A DNA stretch of 64,000 nucleotides, taken from NCBI RefSeq assembly GCF_002288925.2, contig NW_022098048.1, positions 19,991,472 to 20,055,471 of the forward strand, written 5' to 3'. Positions 12,776 through 25,022 of the stretch are shown piece by piece. Made by a program: the position numbers and the translations under genes. This DNA is from Delphinapterus leucas (taxonomy: Eukaryota > Chordata > Mammalia > Artiodactyla > Monodontidae). Under the pieces are notes generated by a model. It was not told the origin of the DNA, ran no database searches, and saw only the letters and a program-made list of their open reading frames with translations. Positions within the stretch are counted from its first letter, which is position 1. Every line of letters begins with the position of its first letter.

Positions 12776-15440
12776 GCCTCAATGTGCTACATGTCTTTAA
12801 GAAACCCAAACATCTTTAGTTTCCCCTCATAAGAAGACAAAAGTAGATAAACTTAGACCTGTTTAGCAAGTAGTGTTCCAGTGTTTTATTTTATTTGAAA
12901 TAACCTGGATGGTCAATAATTCCTATCATTTAATTTAATATAGCAAAACTAAATTTTCAAGTTGCCAAAATCAGGAGAGACTATTTTAGATAAACATTCC
13001 CAAAATGCAATTTTTTTAAGTTCAACTAAAGAAACCTCTTATCTCATGTACATTTAATTTATTTAAGATTTCATTATACCAAGTTCTTTTCCTTGCTGAC
13101 AAATTTGACTCTCAGTATAATGAAAGTATTATTCTTAATACTGATGACTCTAAAGACATGTCTATATTAATTAAACGAACAAACAAGCTTGTTTTTGCTC
13201 ATTAAGGATTAGTCCTAGATCACATGACCCTGAAATTTATTTTGGCCAGTTTTCTTTATATTTAGAAATATTTAACTTGTAAGCACTTACTTTTCTTTAG
13301 GCCAATTAAATATAGCTCATCTACAAGTTACTTTTTATGTAAAAACAGATGGAACCAGAGATCTCCTAGCCCCATTTTAAACTTAGTTATGAACCAGGTA
13401 TTATAATATAAAACACATTGGTTTATAGTGGTTGGAATAAGTTAAAAAAATTTTTTAAGTTCTCTTCCCCCTTCTCCCTCTCAGTCTCAGGAATTACAGG
13501 TGGTCTAGCTAAGTGTTTCTGAGAGCCCTCATAGAACATTTACATCTCAAGGTGAGACTGATTTGGAGTGTCAAAGATCTATTTACCTGTCCCGAGGTGA
13601 CTCAGCTCAAGTCTCAGATGACCCAGTTTGAGTTCTCGACAACTCAATGACAAGGACCCAAAGGTTCTGAGCTACTTGTGGGTCCTCAGATCTCCTGGGG
13701 AACCAAAACTGAATTTCCTGAGCTTAGCCTAGAACCGTATTTCTTAGGGGTTCCTGTCTCTGAGAGAGGTTCCCGGAGACCAATGGTGGGAAATGACAGG
13801 GAAGGGCGGACCCGAAAAAGACATATACACAGATCCAAGCTCACTGATCAAGATGAGAGACAGATTAACACTAAAGACATGCTCTTGGCCTCCTGATTAT
13901 ATCCTGAAGGTGAGAGTGCTTCAGGGATTGTGACTATGGATGATTTACATGTTCCTGGTTGCATGGACGCATGCTTCAGGTCAGCAGGGAAACTAGAGCC
14001 AGTCTGCCCTGATCCATGACCAACTTATACTTTCATGGGACTCTCCAAGTGGTGAGCACCCTGATGGGTCTTCAGTGCTTGACCTGTGCCCACAATTGTG
14101 GCAGAGACTCACAAGAGCAGCTGGACAAACAAAACCACATAAAACCAAGATCCTTCCAAATTCACTGATGAAGACTTGAAACAAACCAATGACAGAAATT
14201 TAAACTAAAGACACAAGAAACAAAGAGGTGATCTTCCTGTATGGTGGCCTCCAGAGGACTTTGTCCAGCCCAACTCCTCACTCACTTAGCCCTCTGCTAG
14301 AACGGAGTTTGTCCAGCTCCTCACTCACCTGGCATTTCTGGCCAGGTAAAGCCAGTGACCCCGTGTTGGGCATCCCCAGGACAGTACCCTGATCCATGAC
14401 AGGCATCCCAATCAAGGATATTTGGGAGGGTTTGTCTTTCCAGATGAGTGCTCCCAGATCAGATGCTTGGCTGTTTTCAGATCTCAGACTTATTCCAGTA
14501 GGGCTTGTTGACTCAGAGGTCAAGGGCAAGGGCTAAATCACCCTGTTCTTTTGGCTGGCCACCTGTTGGCCTTGAGTCAGAGAGCCCTCTGGCTGGATTT
14601 GTTATCAAATTGGTCACCTGGAGCCACACCAGTGTCCTAGTTCAGGCCGAGACCCCTAGCCCCCCAAGACCCCAGGGAGGTTCTTTTCGGCTCAGATTCG
14701 CACAGCCAATAACAAAACCAGTGCTGAGACTGGAACAGCACAAGCTTTATTCAATGGCCAAAGAATGGCACAAATCAACTTCTTTGTCTCACAATCCCTT
14801 AGACTCTTCGAGCAACATGGGGGTGTCTCACAGTCCCTCAGACTCTGACCTGACCTCTAAGACTGTAGAAGAGAGGAATGTCTTGCAATCCCTTGGACTC
14901 TCAGAGCCAACCTGGCCAGACCAGATTAACTGTGCAGTTCTTGAGTCATTTCTTCTCCCCCGTTGAGATGGGGACAGAACCCTGAAGCTGATTTGTGGGA
15001 TAAACACCTCTCACCTCTCCAAAGGGACTCTCCAGATCAAGAAGTCCAGAGCAGCTTCTGAGCCCATTCACCAAGTTGAGGTGCATAGACCTGAAAAATC
15101 AGGCACCAAGAGGGATTCCCCTATGCCCTTCCCCTTAGATCCCCCAGCAACATAGACAAATTCGCCTGGGTGAACTGCTGCAGCCCACTGCGTTGCCTCT
15201 TGGGAGCTGGAACAACACAAAGGGGTTAGGTGAGAGGTCCCACCAGAGTCATCAAAATTTGTCACCTGCAAACTGTGTTCTTTTAGTGGGTGTCAAGTCA
15301 AAAGACACAACCAAGACAAAGATCAGGAGAAGGAAGTATTTATTACTTGCAGCAAGTAAGGAGAACACTGGGGATCTTTCCCAAAGCCGTGTCTCCTCAA
15401 CGTTTAAGATAGTGGGGTCCATGAAGTATTGTGCAGCTGT
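12776..15440 (-). mobile_element. Endogenous retrovirus remnant, 5' part (right of L1 split)
   Basis: The target-site duplication shows that this sequence was once continuous with 1,725-5,491. On the minus strand it contains an LTR-like end with AATAAA at 15,339-15,344 and, further in, a second LTR-like AATAAA (14,746-14,751, followed by 'gcttgtgctgttcc'). Two different LTR types may thus be nested here. Related phrases around 14,263-14,280 and 14,307-14,328 ('tttgtccagc', 'ctcctcactcac') form a short local repeat. No long retroviral frame is intact. The family is not recognised; the ERV call rests on the paired terminal block and polyadenylation signals. Confidence 0.5.
15255..15440 (-). repeat. 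LTR-like end, partner of 1,727-1,835
   Basis: About 60 bases (15,341-15,400) match the block at 1,738-1,792, same orientation, including the polyadenylation signal. On the minus strand the sequence past the signal runs 'ctttgtcttggttgtgtc' to 'cagtttgca', a plausible U5 end. Boundaries are approximate. Confidence 0.55.
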
Positions 15441-16832
15441 GTGACATGTCTGTAAGCCTCAGTCATAATGTTTATGAAGACAATGACTAACATCTTCTAC
15501 AGAAGCGTCTGGAATGCAATGTCACGTACGGGGGCCACTGGCGACATGTGACTCGAGCCGTTGAAGTGTAGCTAGTTTGACTGAGGAACTGAATTTTAAA
15601 TTTCATTTAAATATTAATGTGTAGTTTGCATTGTATTTCTGTTGGACAGTGCTGGACTTGTCCAGAAGGCTAAGGGGCAGGGCTATGCACTTGCCCTTCC
15701 TGATGTATAGCCTTCATGCAAGGATATGAGTTGCTCCTCAGCCCAGTGCTGAAGCTTCTGCCACACGCATATGGGCACTGCTGAGATTATGCCCCTCTTT
15801 GAAAATTTGAGAGAAGGAGGCATCCCTTTTCTTTATTTAAACGTGCCACCTTATTCCAGGTGTTGGGAGAATGTATTACCTATGCAAAGCTGGCGAGTTT
15901 CATTTAATTTTCAAGGCTCTGGAAATATGGGCTGGGAATGAGACACAAAAAGTAAATAGAATCAAGAGAGGGCTGGTTTGATAGGGGATTAGAAGGATGG
16001 GAATGGATAGGGAAGGAACTCACAGTTGGATGCACAGATTTTGGTATTATTATAGTAATCGAGTGGTGGGTAGATGAGTGCCAAATTTGTTATGCTTCAT
16101 AACTTAGGTATGTGTTTCATGTATGTATCAAAACTTCTGTGATTAAAATGAAAGGGTTGGGGTAAGAAAATTATCAATTATGTTTATTTGTATTTGAGTC
16201 CCTATGTTCATTCCAACTCAATATACACACATGTGCCATATGTGAACATGTTTGATGTACTTTTGTTGCATTGTATTAAATTTAAGTATGGTTCTTATCA
16301 TTTGTCAGGGCACAGATGTTTCTTATTTCATTTAAAAAACTATTAAGAAATTGACTTTAGATTACACTAGAAAAAACAAGGTTGAAGGTTATTTATGGCT
16401 GTCCTTAGTAGGGTCTAATGACCCTTCCACTAGGTGGAAGCCATGGAGACCAACTTGCAAAATGTTCAGGAAATCCAGAATTTTAGGGTAGGGCAAACAA
16501 GTAATGTTAATAACACTGAGAACTTAAGGAAAAATATAGTCCTCTTAAATGCAAAAATCATCTCATTTCATAGGAAGAGTTATAGTTTCTTCTTTAAGAC
16601 AGCAGGAATAAAGCATGGAAAATACTACATAAAAATTTTTTAATGGTTTTTCTTTTTAATACAAAATAAGTATTTTGATTTTAAAAGTAACAAAATCATT
16701 CAAGGTACTGTACTAAGATTTAGGCTCGTAATTATTCTTAGAGCTTATAAACAACTGTGATAGGACAAGGTTCTTCCATTTGGTCATAGAATGTCAGTTC
16801 TGCTCTGGGTTCACATATGTCTATTTTCTCTC
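15441..16832. other. AT-rich non-coding sequence, nothing assigned
   Basis: No conserved-looking reading frame, SINE or clear LINE. The 69-codon frame at 16,434-16,643 has the composition of random AT-rich DNA and no splice context. Confidence 0.5.
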
Positions 16833-16838
16833 TTTATT
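16833..16838 (-). terminator. Polyadenylation signal AATAAA for the 16,921-17,043 exon
   Basis: TTTATT on plus, AATAAA on minus, 83 bases past the stop codon of the candidate terminal exon. The spacing is typical of a short 3' UTR, but the hexamer is common in AT-rich DNA. Confidence 0.45.
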
Positions 16839-16920
16839 AAACTCTTGAGGGCATCTTGAGGAAAAATAAACCTATATTTTCCTATGTAAACCATAGCGGG
16901 GTATAAGCTTTCAGTAAATG

Positions 16921-17043
16921 TTAGTCAAATCCAAGTTGAATAACTCCTTCTAATTCTGTTTTCAGAGACTTCACAGGTGGAATAGGATCAAGACCAAGGC
17001 CAGGTAATTTAGTGTTGGCAGCAATAACATCATACACGCCTCC
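16921..17043 (-). CDS. Candidate last coding exon of an unidentified gene (or processed copy)
   Basis: Read on the minus strand, a frame opens right after 'ctgaatttcag' (a plausible splice acceptor) at 17,043 and encodes 40 residues, beginning GGVYDVIAANTKLPGLGLDP and ending EGVIQLGFD, then TAA at 16,921-16,923. The residue mix (Gly, Pro, Asp, Val, Lys and Glu well spread in otherwise AT-rich DNA) looks like real protein rather than chance. AATAAA follows 83 bases later. The acceptor is in phase 0. I do not recognise the protein. No upstream exon on the minus strand was found in the window, so it could be the 3' end of a gene whose other exons lie to the right, or a 5'-truncated retrocopy; the acceptor favours a genuine exon, while the absence of a visible A tail next to the signal argues mildly against a retrocopy. 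Confidence 0.5.
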   Translation of the reverse strand, partial: GGVYDVIAANTKLPGLGLDPIPPVKSLKTELEGVIQLGFD

Positions 17044-17217
17044 CTGAAATTCAGCACAATTCATATTACAGTTTCATATATTTCCCCCTTTTATTTCTTC
17101 AGCTTTGCTGCCTCTTTACCTGCTTCTGAAAGTGCCACCCCTCATGCTCAGGGCCCAGGTTAAGGAGCTAGAGGCCGAGTTAGTGATGGGGTGGCAGTCC
17201 CATAGCCTTCCCGCTGT
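17044..17217. other. Short unassigned stretch
   Basis: Presumed intron sequence upstream (on minus) of the candidate exon. No repeat recognised. Confidence 0.4.
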
Positions 17218-17357
17218 GATAACTTTAGTACAGTAACTAGTAACTTTAGTACAGTAACTTCAGTACAGTAACTTTAGTTACTTTAGTACAGTAACTTTAG
17301 TTAACTTTAGTTACAGGTAACTTTAGTACAGTCAGGTACTAAAGGTAACTTTAGTAC
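17218..17357. repeat. Minisatellite-like array of 'aactttagtacagt' units
   Basis: The 14-base word 'aactttagtacagt' and shortened forms ('aactttagtt', 'acttcagtacagt') recur about nine times in 140 bases, with irregular spacing. The last two larger units share 'gtaactttagtacagtcag'. It is not part of any transposon I recognise. Confidence 0.9.
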
Positions 17358-19890
17358 AGTCAGCCAGAGAATCTTGTTTTATTTGTCCATCATTATTAGC
17401 TTGGCATGTTAACAGTATCAAAATGCTTTCTGTATTCACTTATTTGATGAAATATATAGGCTGTTTTACTAAAATTTGTATTTTTGCTTGGTAGGAATGT
17501 TAGCCAGTTGAATTTTGATGCTTACAGTGCATACCTACTAACAAAAAATAGTAACCTTGTTTTACATACATATTTCTATAAGCTCTACACCTATATTATA
17601 TGAGTAAGCATATCTTTTATTCTATCTCCGTTACTCTGACACAGATAACTTTAGGTATTTGTATTTAATTAAAGCAGTGTTATATCACATTGTTTCTCTA
17701 ATAATGTAAAAATTATGGATTCTTAAAACATAAAAGTTTATAGTAATTGTTTGAGAAAAAAGAGTGTATTCCTTAATATTTCTAATTTCTATTAAAGAGG
17801 GCCAAAGTTCAACAGTAACAGTAAAGTTTTTAACTAAACCTGGACAATTCAGGAAAAAAACTTAGTGACTGTGCTTTTAACATATGTGTATGACTTGAGT
17901 ATAAAGTTCTATTTTACTACTTTGGTTAATTTGGAATTATTGCTTAATGTTATTTTCACTTTGGCTTCCTTAATTCACATTCTTTTGTAGAGTTAATAGG
18001 TATAGTGAACAAAGGAAATGTGAACTGATTTACTGTAATATTAGTCCATGTCTCCACATTTATTAAATTTGCTTTGGAAGAGTTATTGACAGTTTGGGGC
18101 CAATCTGTCACGATCAGCATAGATGCAAAAAACAAATAGCTTTGTTATTAACATATCTAAAGCTGTCATGTTGACCATGCTCTACTCCTGCTATTTTGGC
18201 ATAAGGTAAGTTCATAACATAATCATGAAGTTAAAATGATTGTCGTTGATTGATTTTATAATAGTGATAGCAGAATACATACATATGTAAGCAATTTGCA
18301 GTTCAGTTGTGATTCATAATAAGAATTATTTTTCCTAAAGGGTATGCTGAGTTAGCTAGTTTAAGACTTGACTTTATGTCAGCAAAATTGATCAGATCTC
18401 TGGATATTTAAACAAACTATTTAGCACAGTTAACATGTAATATATTATATTTCTTAGACCTACAGCTTGTTATACCATCTACTTTTTAAAAATTTACTGA
18501 TTCATATATTTTAAATTTAAAACAGAATGTACTATAGCATTTTAAGTGTTGTCAGTGAATGCTAAAGTTTACCTATAAAGGAGTGATTAGTTTCAACTAA
18601 TCTTGTAGAACACAGTAATGCATATGAGGAAATTTGAGTTACTACTTACAAGTTATTCCACTTTCGAGTAAAACAAAAATTTTTTTTCTTCATCTTAATG
18701 CAAAATGGTTTTTCTGCATATTATAAAAGTCATACTTTTTAAAATGTTGCGGGTAAACTTGGACTATTGGTTGCTTTATCAAATCACAAACAACTGGTAC
18801 CAGCCCCATCCACTTAGATCACCTTCTCTGCAAATTAGTATTCTTTCCATTATGTATAACCAATAGCTATAGTCCTGTATTGCCTAAGTGCTCTGGAAAA
18901 AAATTGTCAGAGATGAGAGAATTTTGTCAAAACCTGGGTATGCTCCCAGGACTATATCTAGTATGTGAACATCATTTTCCATGTGCTATGGCAGAACAAA
19001 GGGTGAGAACTATTATTTTAGAGTGCTAAGTGGCTGTATTAGAATATGATCTTGCCTATTTTGTACTCCTAAAATGTGAACTTCTAGGTTCATATTGTGG
19101 TCATACAGCAGTATTTGATGTACCTCCAAACTCCTATAAAACAAATAACCATGAAGCTGTTTCAAGTTAACACTATTAAAAATCCTCTTGTTCTGTCTTT
19201 TAATACTAACTAGATTGTATAAATTATTTGATAAGATATTCTTTAGGTTAAATAACAGAGTTTAAATAACTCTGACAACAGAGTTGAAAATTTAGGAATT
19301 TCTATACTGAATGGATGAAAATATTAACAGTAATTAACATGGAATCAATGAATGAATAAACACTTTTTACACATATTAATTATTTTAACTCTATTTCCCT
19401 AACCTTTGTCACTTATAGATTACCATGGCACAAATTTGGCTGTATCTGAGTACCATCTATATTACTATTTTCCAAATATCGATTTCTTTAATTTGATTTA
19501 CTTTCTCAACTTAAAGTTATCTAAAGGGAAGTTTATATTTTTGTTACAAATGGGAAACCAGAATAGCGTCACTTGCCATAATAGGTGACAATTATAAAAA
19601 ATAAATGCAAATCTAAGCAAAACAACATTATTAAATTCTAGTAGATACTGTTATCTGCTTATCCTGAGGTCTGTTTTCTTTGTTATAAAGGAACATTAGC
19701 TCATATCTCAAAGATGGTGATGACATACTTGTTCCATACTGAAACTTAGCCCTTGATATAATCAGTAGAAAGAAAAGAAAACTGGAAAACGAATACCTTT
19801 TATACCTGATCTACTTACTATGTAACGTTATGCTGTTTAAGTGCCTCTAGCTGCAGGAAACTCAGTTATGTCCAAAAGTTCTCTGGATGA
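17358..19890. other. AT-rich non-coding sequence, nothing assigned
   Basis: Unique-looking AT-rich DNA. A donor-like 'aaggtaagtt' occurs near 18,205, but all frames before it are stopped. Nothing else supports a gene. Confidence 0.5.
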
Positions 19891-21775
19891 ATAATTTTTT
19901 AAATTAAAGTATAGTTGGTTTACAATATTATATTAGCTTCAGGTGTACATTGATTCTCTATTTTCATAGATTATACTCCACTTAAAGTTATAAAATACTG
20001 GCTCTATTTCCTGTGCTGTACATTACATCCTTGTATCTTATTTATTTTATATGTAATAGTTTGTACCTCTTAAACCCCTTCCCCTAATTTGCACCTCCCC
20101 CTCTCCCCGCTGGTAACCACTAGTTTATTCTCTGTATCTGTAAGTCTATTTCTGTTTTGTTCTATTCATTTGTATGCTTTATTTGTTAGATTCCACATGT
20201 AAGTGAAAATACACTGTATTTGTCCTTCTCTGTATGACTTATTTCATTAAGCATAATATTCTCTAGGTCCATCCACATTGCTGAAAATGTCAGAATTTCA
20301 TTCATTTTTATGGCTGAGTAATATGCCATTGTGTATATACACCACATCTTCTTTATCCATTCATCTGTTAGTGGGCAGTTGAGTTGCTTTCACATCTTGG
20401 CAATTGTAAATAATGCTATAATGAACATTGGGGTGCATACATCTTTTTGAATCAGTGTTTTTGTTTTCTTCAGATATATAATCAGAAGTGGGATTGCTGG
20501 ATCATATGGTAGTTCTATTTTTAATTTTTTGTGGAAACTCCATGCTGTTTCCCATAGTGGCTGAACCAATTTACACTCCCACCACCAGTGTGCTAGGGTA
20601 TTTATGTGTTGTCTTTTTGATGATAGCCATTCTGACAGTTGTGAGATGATCTCTCATGGTGGTTTTGATTTGCATTTCCCTGATTAGCAAGGTTGAGCAT
20701 ATTTTCATGTGCCTGTTGGCCAGCTGTGTGTCTTCTATGGAGAAATGTCTATTCAGGTGCTCTGTCCATTTTTAATTTTTTTATATTGAATTGTATGTGT
20801 TCTTTATTCATTTTGGATAGTCACCCCTTACCAGACATATCATTTGCAAATATCTTCTCCCATTCAGTAGTCTGTCTTTTCCTTTGTCTGTAGTTTGATT
20901 CACTGTGCAAAAGCTTTTAACTTTCATTAGGTCTGAGTTGTTTATTTTTGCATTTGTTTGCCTTGTCTGAGTAGACATATTTAAAAAATATTGCTAAGAC
21001 CTATGTCAAAGAGTGTACTGCCTATGTTTTCTTCTAGTTTTATGGTTTCTAGTCTTACATTTAAGTCTTTAATCTCCATTTTGAGTTTATTTTTGTATAT
21101 GTTGTGAGGAAATGTTCTAATCTCATTGTTTTACATGTAGCTATCCAGTTTTCCCAGCATCATTTGTTGAAGAGATTGTCTTTTCCCCATTGTATGTTCT
21201 TGCCTCCTTTGTCATAGATTAGGTCACCACATGTGTGTGGGTTTATTTCTGGGCTCTCTACTCAGCTATGTGTCTGTTTTTGTGCCAGTACCATACTGTT
21301 TCTGACTACTGTAGCTTTGTAGTATAGTCTGAAGTCAGGGAGCATGATACCTTCAGCTTCGTTCTTTTTTCTCAATATTGTTTTGGCTCTTCAGGATCTT
21401 TTGTGGTTCTATATATTTTAAAATTATTTGTTCTAGTTCCATGAAAAATGTCATTGGTATTTGATAGATATTGCATTAAATCTATACATTGCATTGGGTA
21501 GTATGGACATTTTAACAATATTATTTCTTCCAATCCATGAGTGCAGGATACTTTTCCATTTTTTTGTATCATCTTCAGTTTCTTTCATCAATGTCTTCTA
21601 GCTTTTTGATTATAGGTCTTTCAATTTCTTGGTTAAATTTATTCCGAGATATTTTATTCTTTTTGTTGTGATTATAAATGAGGTTGTTTTCTTAATTTCT
21701 CTTTATGATAGTTCATTGTTAGTGTACAGAAAGCAACAGATTTCTGTATATTAATTTTGTGTCAGTTCTTTAAAA
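19890..21775 (-). mobile_element. 5'-truncated older L1, 3' end and part of ORF2
   Basis: The minus strand reads L1 ORF2 C-terminal half and 3' UTR. The 3' end is near 19,895 on plus. Blocks such as 'ttctttatccattcatctgtta', 'gggattgctggatcatatgg' and 'ccagttttcccagcatcatttg' are shared in order with the L1s at 5.5-7.4 kb and 52.0-53.9 kb. Frames are shattered. It stops abruptly near 21,770 in the palm-thumb region. Confidence 0.9.
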
Positions 21776-23136
21776 ATAATTTATTGGTTCTGTTGCCTAT
21801 AGAGTCAAATTAATCAAACAATTGGATATTTTGAATTGGAAAAATGTCTAGGGTCTTTTATATATATAAAAGAAATAGTCCTTCCCTGTTGAGATAGGGG
21901 AAATGATGTTGTATATTTGTGAAAATTAAATCATACCAAAACATATGATGAGAAACTTATTCTTTGTCAAGTTAATAGGGTACATTTTAATGTTATGGAT
22001 GCTATTTGTGTAGGTCAAATGTAAATTTTTGGGAGTGTCAGTCAAACCCAAATTTAAAATGCAAATGTAATGTCAACTAAGACTATGGCCAACTTTGACT
22101 GGATTAACACTGATGTTTCTCCCTCCTTTGCTGGGTTTTTCATTTTTCAGCAGCTAACACCCAGGCACTGAACTAATAGATGGGAATTATTATGCTCTGC
22201 ATTTTGAATAGAAATTTTCTCTTCATGATTTCCAGGCTCTTAATTATCATACTAGATGACTGAGAATCTATTTTTATACTTGTCTTTTGTTCATAAAGAT
22301 TACATCTATGTAAAGTAGTCAATGTTTCATCCAAATATTCCAGACAGCACAGCTATATTCTAGTTGTCCTTATTATGAGCAACTTTCAGTAGCTTGCTTT
22401 CAAGTTAGTTATTAACATAGAATACTTAATACTAGATATCACAATTGCCAAGGTGATTTTTTGTAAACGCCTTCTCTAATTTTATTGTATAGCAATTCTT
22501 TTAGCATGTGAAATGTGCTTACCAGACTTTAATCAAAACTCTTATAATATTAGTCTACACTATGCAATTTGACATATAATTATATATTTTTCTATATTGT
22601 TTTTTGGGATTTGGGTATGTTAGTTATATTTTGCAACCATATTATAAGCATCTTTAGTAAAGTTTGCATATATCTTGAGTATTTCCTCTGAGATCAGGCC
22701 CCTGAAAACTACTTATTTTGTAACTGATGCAGACCTACCACTGTTTAAACCCTTGTTTATTCTTGCTATTGAGAGCAACTGAATAAATAATCTTGTGATT
22801 ACTTAAAGACTAGGGGGAAAATGATATTTTAATGTTAGACTTCAGATTGGGGAAGAGGTGGGAGATAACACATTTTCTCTATCAGTGATGAATTGTGTCC
22901 TAGTTCCTCATGCCAGGCAGGCACTGGGGGAGTGTGGACCAGTTGTAGATTTTTACATATTCTTTGGAGGACAATATCTTTTCAAAAAGGTACTCAATCT
23001 CACAAAAGTTATTGATGGTCCCAATCCAAGCCCAAGTGCAGACTGCAAATTAGCTGTTAACGCAGCCCACAACCCTGCCCCAGGGGTTTCTGCACTGGGA
23101 AAAGGCTAAATGAAAGGAGGAGAAGAAAGCTACACC
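21776..23136. other. AT-rich non-coding sequence, nothing assigned
   Basis: No recognised repeat. The 83-codon plus frame at 22,858-23,109 contains no domain I know, and its flanks show no splice or promoter signal. Confidence 0.45.
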
Positions 23137-23230
23137 ACCCTCTGGTAGGAGTAAAGGGAGGTCTATGTGGCTTGGGTGATGATTGTAGCTTAGTGTACAA
23201 ATAATTGAGTCAATGTAGAAAAGCAGGGCT
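23137..23230 (+). repeat. Unclassified ~95-bp repeat, copy 1
   Basis: This block ('ccctctggtaggagtaaagg' through 'gattgtagcttagtgtaca' and 'gagtcaatg') resembles 25,023-25,117 in the same orientation with roughly three quarters of positions shared by eye. The flanks do not match. It is either an old interspersed repeat or a small segmental duplication. Confidence 0.7.
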
Positions 23231-23286
23231 TTCAAATTCCAAATTGCCGTTATTAATGATTACTGAGATTCAAAAAGTGGTTTCAG

Positions 23287-23674
23287 GACTTCCTTGGTGC
23301 TGCAGTGGTTAAGAATCCACCTGCCAATGCAGGGGACATGGGTTAAAACCCTAGTCCAGGAAGATCCCACATGCTGCAGAGCAACTAAGCCCATTGACCA
23401 CAACTACTGAGCCTTGCTCTAGACCCTGTGAGCCACAACTATTGAGCCTGTGCTCTAGAGCCCACGAGCCACAACTACTGAGCGTGCGTGCTGCAACTAC
23501 TGAAGCCTGTGTGCCTAGAGCCCATGCTCCACAACAAAAGAAGCCACTGCAGTGAGAAGCCCGCCCACTGCAACAAAGAGTAGCCCCCGTTCGCCACAAC
23601 CAGAGAAAGCCCGTGCGCAGCAGCTAAGACCCAACACAGCCAAAAATAATAATAATTATTTATTTATTATTTTA
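23287..23674 (+). mobile_element. CHR-type SINE, long form
   Basis: It begins 'gacttccttggtgctgcagt', contains 'gcaggggacatgggtt', and has a long repetitive 'ccacaactactgagc' body and an A/T-rich tail. Imperfect direct repeats flank it (23,272-23,286 and 23,675-23,686, sharing aaaaag...tttcag). The B-box region is decayed ('gttaaaaccctag'), so it is a dead, fairly old copy. Confidence 0.9.
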
Positions 23675-23976
23675 AAAAAGTTTCAGAGTGCTTACAACTA
23701 CCCTTTGAATTGTTGTCATACAGTAATTTGGGTATTGCAGATGGTGACTGGTGAGCGAATAGTAATGAGAAACAGGCAAGAGGCCTCTTCTGTCTGGACC
23801 ACCTTCCTGCCCTCCAATACAGCTGAGATCTCATTCATTGTTAATTGACATTCCTCACTGTGGATTCCATAGATTATTTGGGATGTTTTAGATGACATGT
23901 TAATTAAAATTTATTTATTTATAAGTTTCTTATTTATCTATAAGAAGCTACTTATTGTTTCTTACCACATTGGAGT

Positions 23977-24362
23977 CAAAAAGCACAATTCTTTTTTTTT
24001 AATTTATTTATTTTTTATTTAGTTTTGGCTGTGTTGGGTCTTTGTTGCTGTGCATGGGCTGTCTCTAATTGTGGCAAGTGGGAGCTACTCTTCATTGCAG
24101 CATGCAGGCTTCTCATTGTGGTGGCTTCTCTTGCTGTGGAACACAGGCTCCAGGCACGTGGGCTTCAGTAGTTGTGACATGTGGGCTCAGTAGTTGTGGC
24201 TCACGGGCTCTAGAGCACAGGCTCAGTAGCTGTGGCACAAGGGCTTAGTTGCTCCACGGCATGTGGGATCTTCCCAGACCAGGGCTCGAACCTGTGTCCC
24301 CCGCATTGGCAGGCAGATTCTCAACCACCATGCCATGAGGGAAGCCAAAAAGCACAATTCTT
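23977..24362 (-). mobile_element. CHR-type SINE, long form, with 17-bp target duplications
   Basis: The SINE body occupies 23,994-24,345 on the minus strand; its A tail appears as T at the left. The same 17 bases starting 'caaaaagcac' lie at 23,977-23,993 and 24,346-24,362 without mismatch. It has the same repetitive body as the SINE 300 bases to its left, which lies in the opposite orientation, so the two can form an inverted pair. Confidence 0.95.
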
Positions 24363-24469
24363 AAAGTTATTTTTTAGCAATAATCCTAGTTTTATTTAAA
24401 TTCCCTTAATGATGGAACCAGATGGAGGACAGAAGAGCCTGTTCAAGAGCATTTGGAGACAGGGATTTT

Positions 24470-24548
24470 TATAGTTGTATAAGTATATTTTTATAGTTGT
24501 GGAAGTATATATAGTATATATATATAGTACAATAAGTATATATATAGT
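24470..24548. repeat. TA-rich low-complexity tract
   Basis: Alternating 'tatata' and 'gtatata' words. No other signal. Confidence 0.8.
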
Positions 24549-25022
24549 AAAGAAAAGCTGAAGCAACATTGCTAAATTAAGCATAAGATTGGCAAATTTT
24601 CTGTGGGGCAATAAAGGCATATCATTTTTGTGATTAACGTCTTGATTGGCCTATAAAGTCATACCAACATGTCAATTTCTATAGGTTAACCACTAACTCT
24701 ACAGGACTGTAACTGCCTTCACCTTTATCGGTGTGGATTAAGAGTATTAGATTAGAATCAAGTAAAGCTATTAGAAAATGTCGTAACATGATATCAGAGA
24801 ATCAAGCAATGATCATTTTGTCTGTTTTCCATGATTGAGATAAATTTTTCTTGTCCAGGTAATTGAATGAGAAGAGGGTTCCTATCTTTTCTTTCTGTTC
24901 CTTTTAGTTTGATTGGTTAGCTTTTGCATACATAGTGCTGAACACAGTGTATTTTCACAGCACAATATTTTCTTCTTGAGAATTCTGAGCTTCAATAGAG
25001 TTGACTTTCAGGAAAAAAAAGG
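24549..25022. other. Unassigned non-coding sequence
   Basis: AT-rich, no recognised repeat or exon. Confidence 0.4.

Noticed and set aside
13678..13896. 72-codon plus frame in the ERV segment
   Set aside because: Antisense to the inferred provirus; no recognisable protein.
16948..17013. Plus-strand mini-exon between 'ctgttttcag' and 'gtaattt'
   Set aside because: The minus strand gives a longer open frame with a stop and polyadenylation signal; the plus block is 38 bases and not a multiple of three.
17218..17357. CRISPR-like array
   Set aside because: Units are degenerate, spacers are not of constant length, and the genome is mammalian.
18062..18206. Possible exon ending at 'aaggtaagtt'
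   Set aside because: All three plus frames between the nearest acceptor-like 'attgacag' and this donor contain stops.
22858..23109. 83-codon plus frame
   Set aside because: No splice sites, no domain; no repeat family identified either.
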